A model generated the notes under the pieces. It was not told the origin of the DNA and did no database searches. It saw only the letters and a list, made by a program, of their open reading frames with translations. Of a DNA stretch of 5,961 nucleotides, positions 5,424 to 5,961 are shown piece after piece. Numbering within the stretch: position 1 is the stretch's first letter; every line of letters begins with the position of its first letter. Source of the stretch: an uncultured Collinsella sp. (GTDB lineage Bacteria; Actinomycetota; Coriobacteriia; Coriobacteriales; Coriobacteriaceae); contig CAUGVQ010000111.1 of NCBI GenBank assembly GCA_959602875.1, positions 1-5,961 of the forward strand, given 5' to 3'. Both the position numbers and the translations under genes were made by a program.

Positions 5424-5831
5424 ATGGCTACGGCAAAGAACAAGCGCGCTGCGCAGACCCGCATCAAGCGCGCCGATCGCAAGAACATTTCGGTGGGACA
5501 GGCTCACATCCGCTCCACCTTCAACAACACGATCGTTTCGATCACCGATCCCCAGGGCAACGTCATTGCCTGGAAGTCCGCCGGTCAGGTCGGCTTCAAG
5601 GGCTCGCGTAAGAGCACCCCGTTTGCCGCTCAGATGGCTGCCGAGGCTTGCGCCAAGGCCGCTATGGAGCACGGCATGCACAAGGTCGCCGTCTTCGTGA
5701 AGGGCCCCGGCTCCGGTCGTGAGACCGCTATCCGCTCGCTCCAGGCCGCTGGCCTCGAGGTGTCGAGCATCCAGGACAAGACCCCCATCCCGCACAACGG
5801 CTGCCGCCCCAAGAAGCGTCGCCGCGTGTAA
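5424..5831 (+). CDS. rpsK: 30S ribosomal protein S11
   Basis: S11 forms part of the 30S platform and contacts mRNA near the E site together with S7 and S18. The 135-residue product has a basic N-terminal tail (to about residue 22). A core with [18 protein letters not shown] (25-42), [19 protein letters not shown] (52-70) and [13 protein letters not shown] (92-104) follows. The nearly invariant C-terminus is [19 protein letters not shown] at 5409-5414 overlaps the end of rpsM and lies nine nt before the ATG. The following gene is rpsD, as in actinobacteria, where it sits between rpsK and rpoA. Confidence 0.98.
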   Translation: MATAKNKRAAQTRIKRADRKNISVGQAHIRSTFNNTIVSITDPQGNVIAWKSAGQVGFKGSRKSTPFAAQMAAEACAKAAMEHGMHKVAVFVKGPGSGRETAIRSLQAAGLEVSSIQDKTPIPHNGCRPKKRRRV

Positions 5832-5852
5832 CTCTGAAAGGATCGCTTAACC

Positions 5853-5961
5853 ATGGCAATTGACAGGACTCCTGTTATCAAGCGCTGCCGCCAGCTCGGG
5901 ATCGATCCCGTGGAGCTCGGCTACAGCAGCAAGAAGGAATCGATTCGCCAGCCCAAGCGCC
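5853..5961 (+). CDS. rpsD: 30S ribosomal protein S4, 5' part (runs off window)
   Basis: Only 36 codons are visible. S4 is a primary 16S rRNA-binding protein that nucleates assembly of the small-subunit body; in several bacteria it also represses translation of its own operon. The start MAIDRTPVIKRCRQLGIDP aligns with the S4 N-terminal region, where zinc-binding versions have a cluster of cysteines. Here only Cys12 remains; the position four residues earlier where zinc forms carry cysteine is a hydrophobic residue, so the N-terminal zinc knuckle is probably absent. AAAGGA at 5837-5842 is 10 nt before the ATG. Location after rpsK and before the expected rpoA supports the call. Confidence is slightly lower only because the rest lies outside the window. 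Confidence 0.9.
   Translation, partial: MAIDRTPVIKRCRQLGIDPVELGYSSKKESIRQPKR

Overview
The window is a piece of the conserved spc/alpha ribosomal protein region of a high-GC Gram-positive bacterium. The order rpsE-rpmD-rplO-secY-adk-map, then infA-rpmJ-rpsM-rpsK-rpsD, with rpsD directly after rpsK, is the actinobacterial arrangement. The protein sequences (SecY ending in a [12 protein letters not shown] tail, S4 starting MAIDRTPV) look to me like class Coriobacteriia, perhaps Collinsella or a relative. That placement is from memory of the families, not from a search.

Positions 1-3751 form one tightly packed plus-strand block: the 3' part of rpsE, then rpmD, rplO, secY, adk and map. Gaps are 2-25 nt, with overlaps at rplO/secY (7 nt) and adk/map (4 nt, ATGA). 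These genes encode two large-subunit proteins, one small-subunit protein, the SecY translocation channel, adenylate kinase and methionine aminopeptidase. The block therefore links ribosome assembly, nascent-chain export, nascent-chain N-terminal processing and nucleotide balance.

Positions 3752-4553 (about 800 bp) break the block. A perfect 10-bp GC-rich hairpin ends the map side, followed by a perfect 11-bp palindrome. A minus-strand ORF of 167 codons that I do not recognise then runs convergent to map and divergent from infA. Its base composition is visibly less GC-biased than that of its neighbours. The 134 bp before infA hold a GNRA-looped hairpin and weak promoter candidates for both directions.

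Positions 4554-5961 resume the housekeeping genes: infA (GTG start, 72 codons), rpmJ (37 codons), rpsM (TTG start), rpsK and the first 36 codons of rpsD. infA and rpmJ are separated by 134 nt, enough for a further promoter. The rest is closely packed, with strong AGAGGAG/AAGGAG-type ribosome binding sites.

Most of the window is ordinary core genome. The parts that deserve attention are the map-infA insertion, a shortened LID in adenylate kinase, the loss of two histidines in IF1, and a single-cysteine S4 N-terminus. I found no clear evidence of a new defence, mobile or RNA system. The unrecognised ORF is the only candidate for something undescribed.
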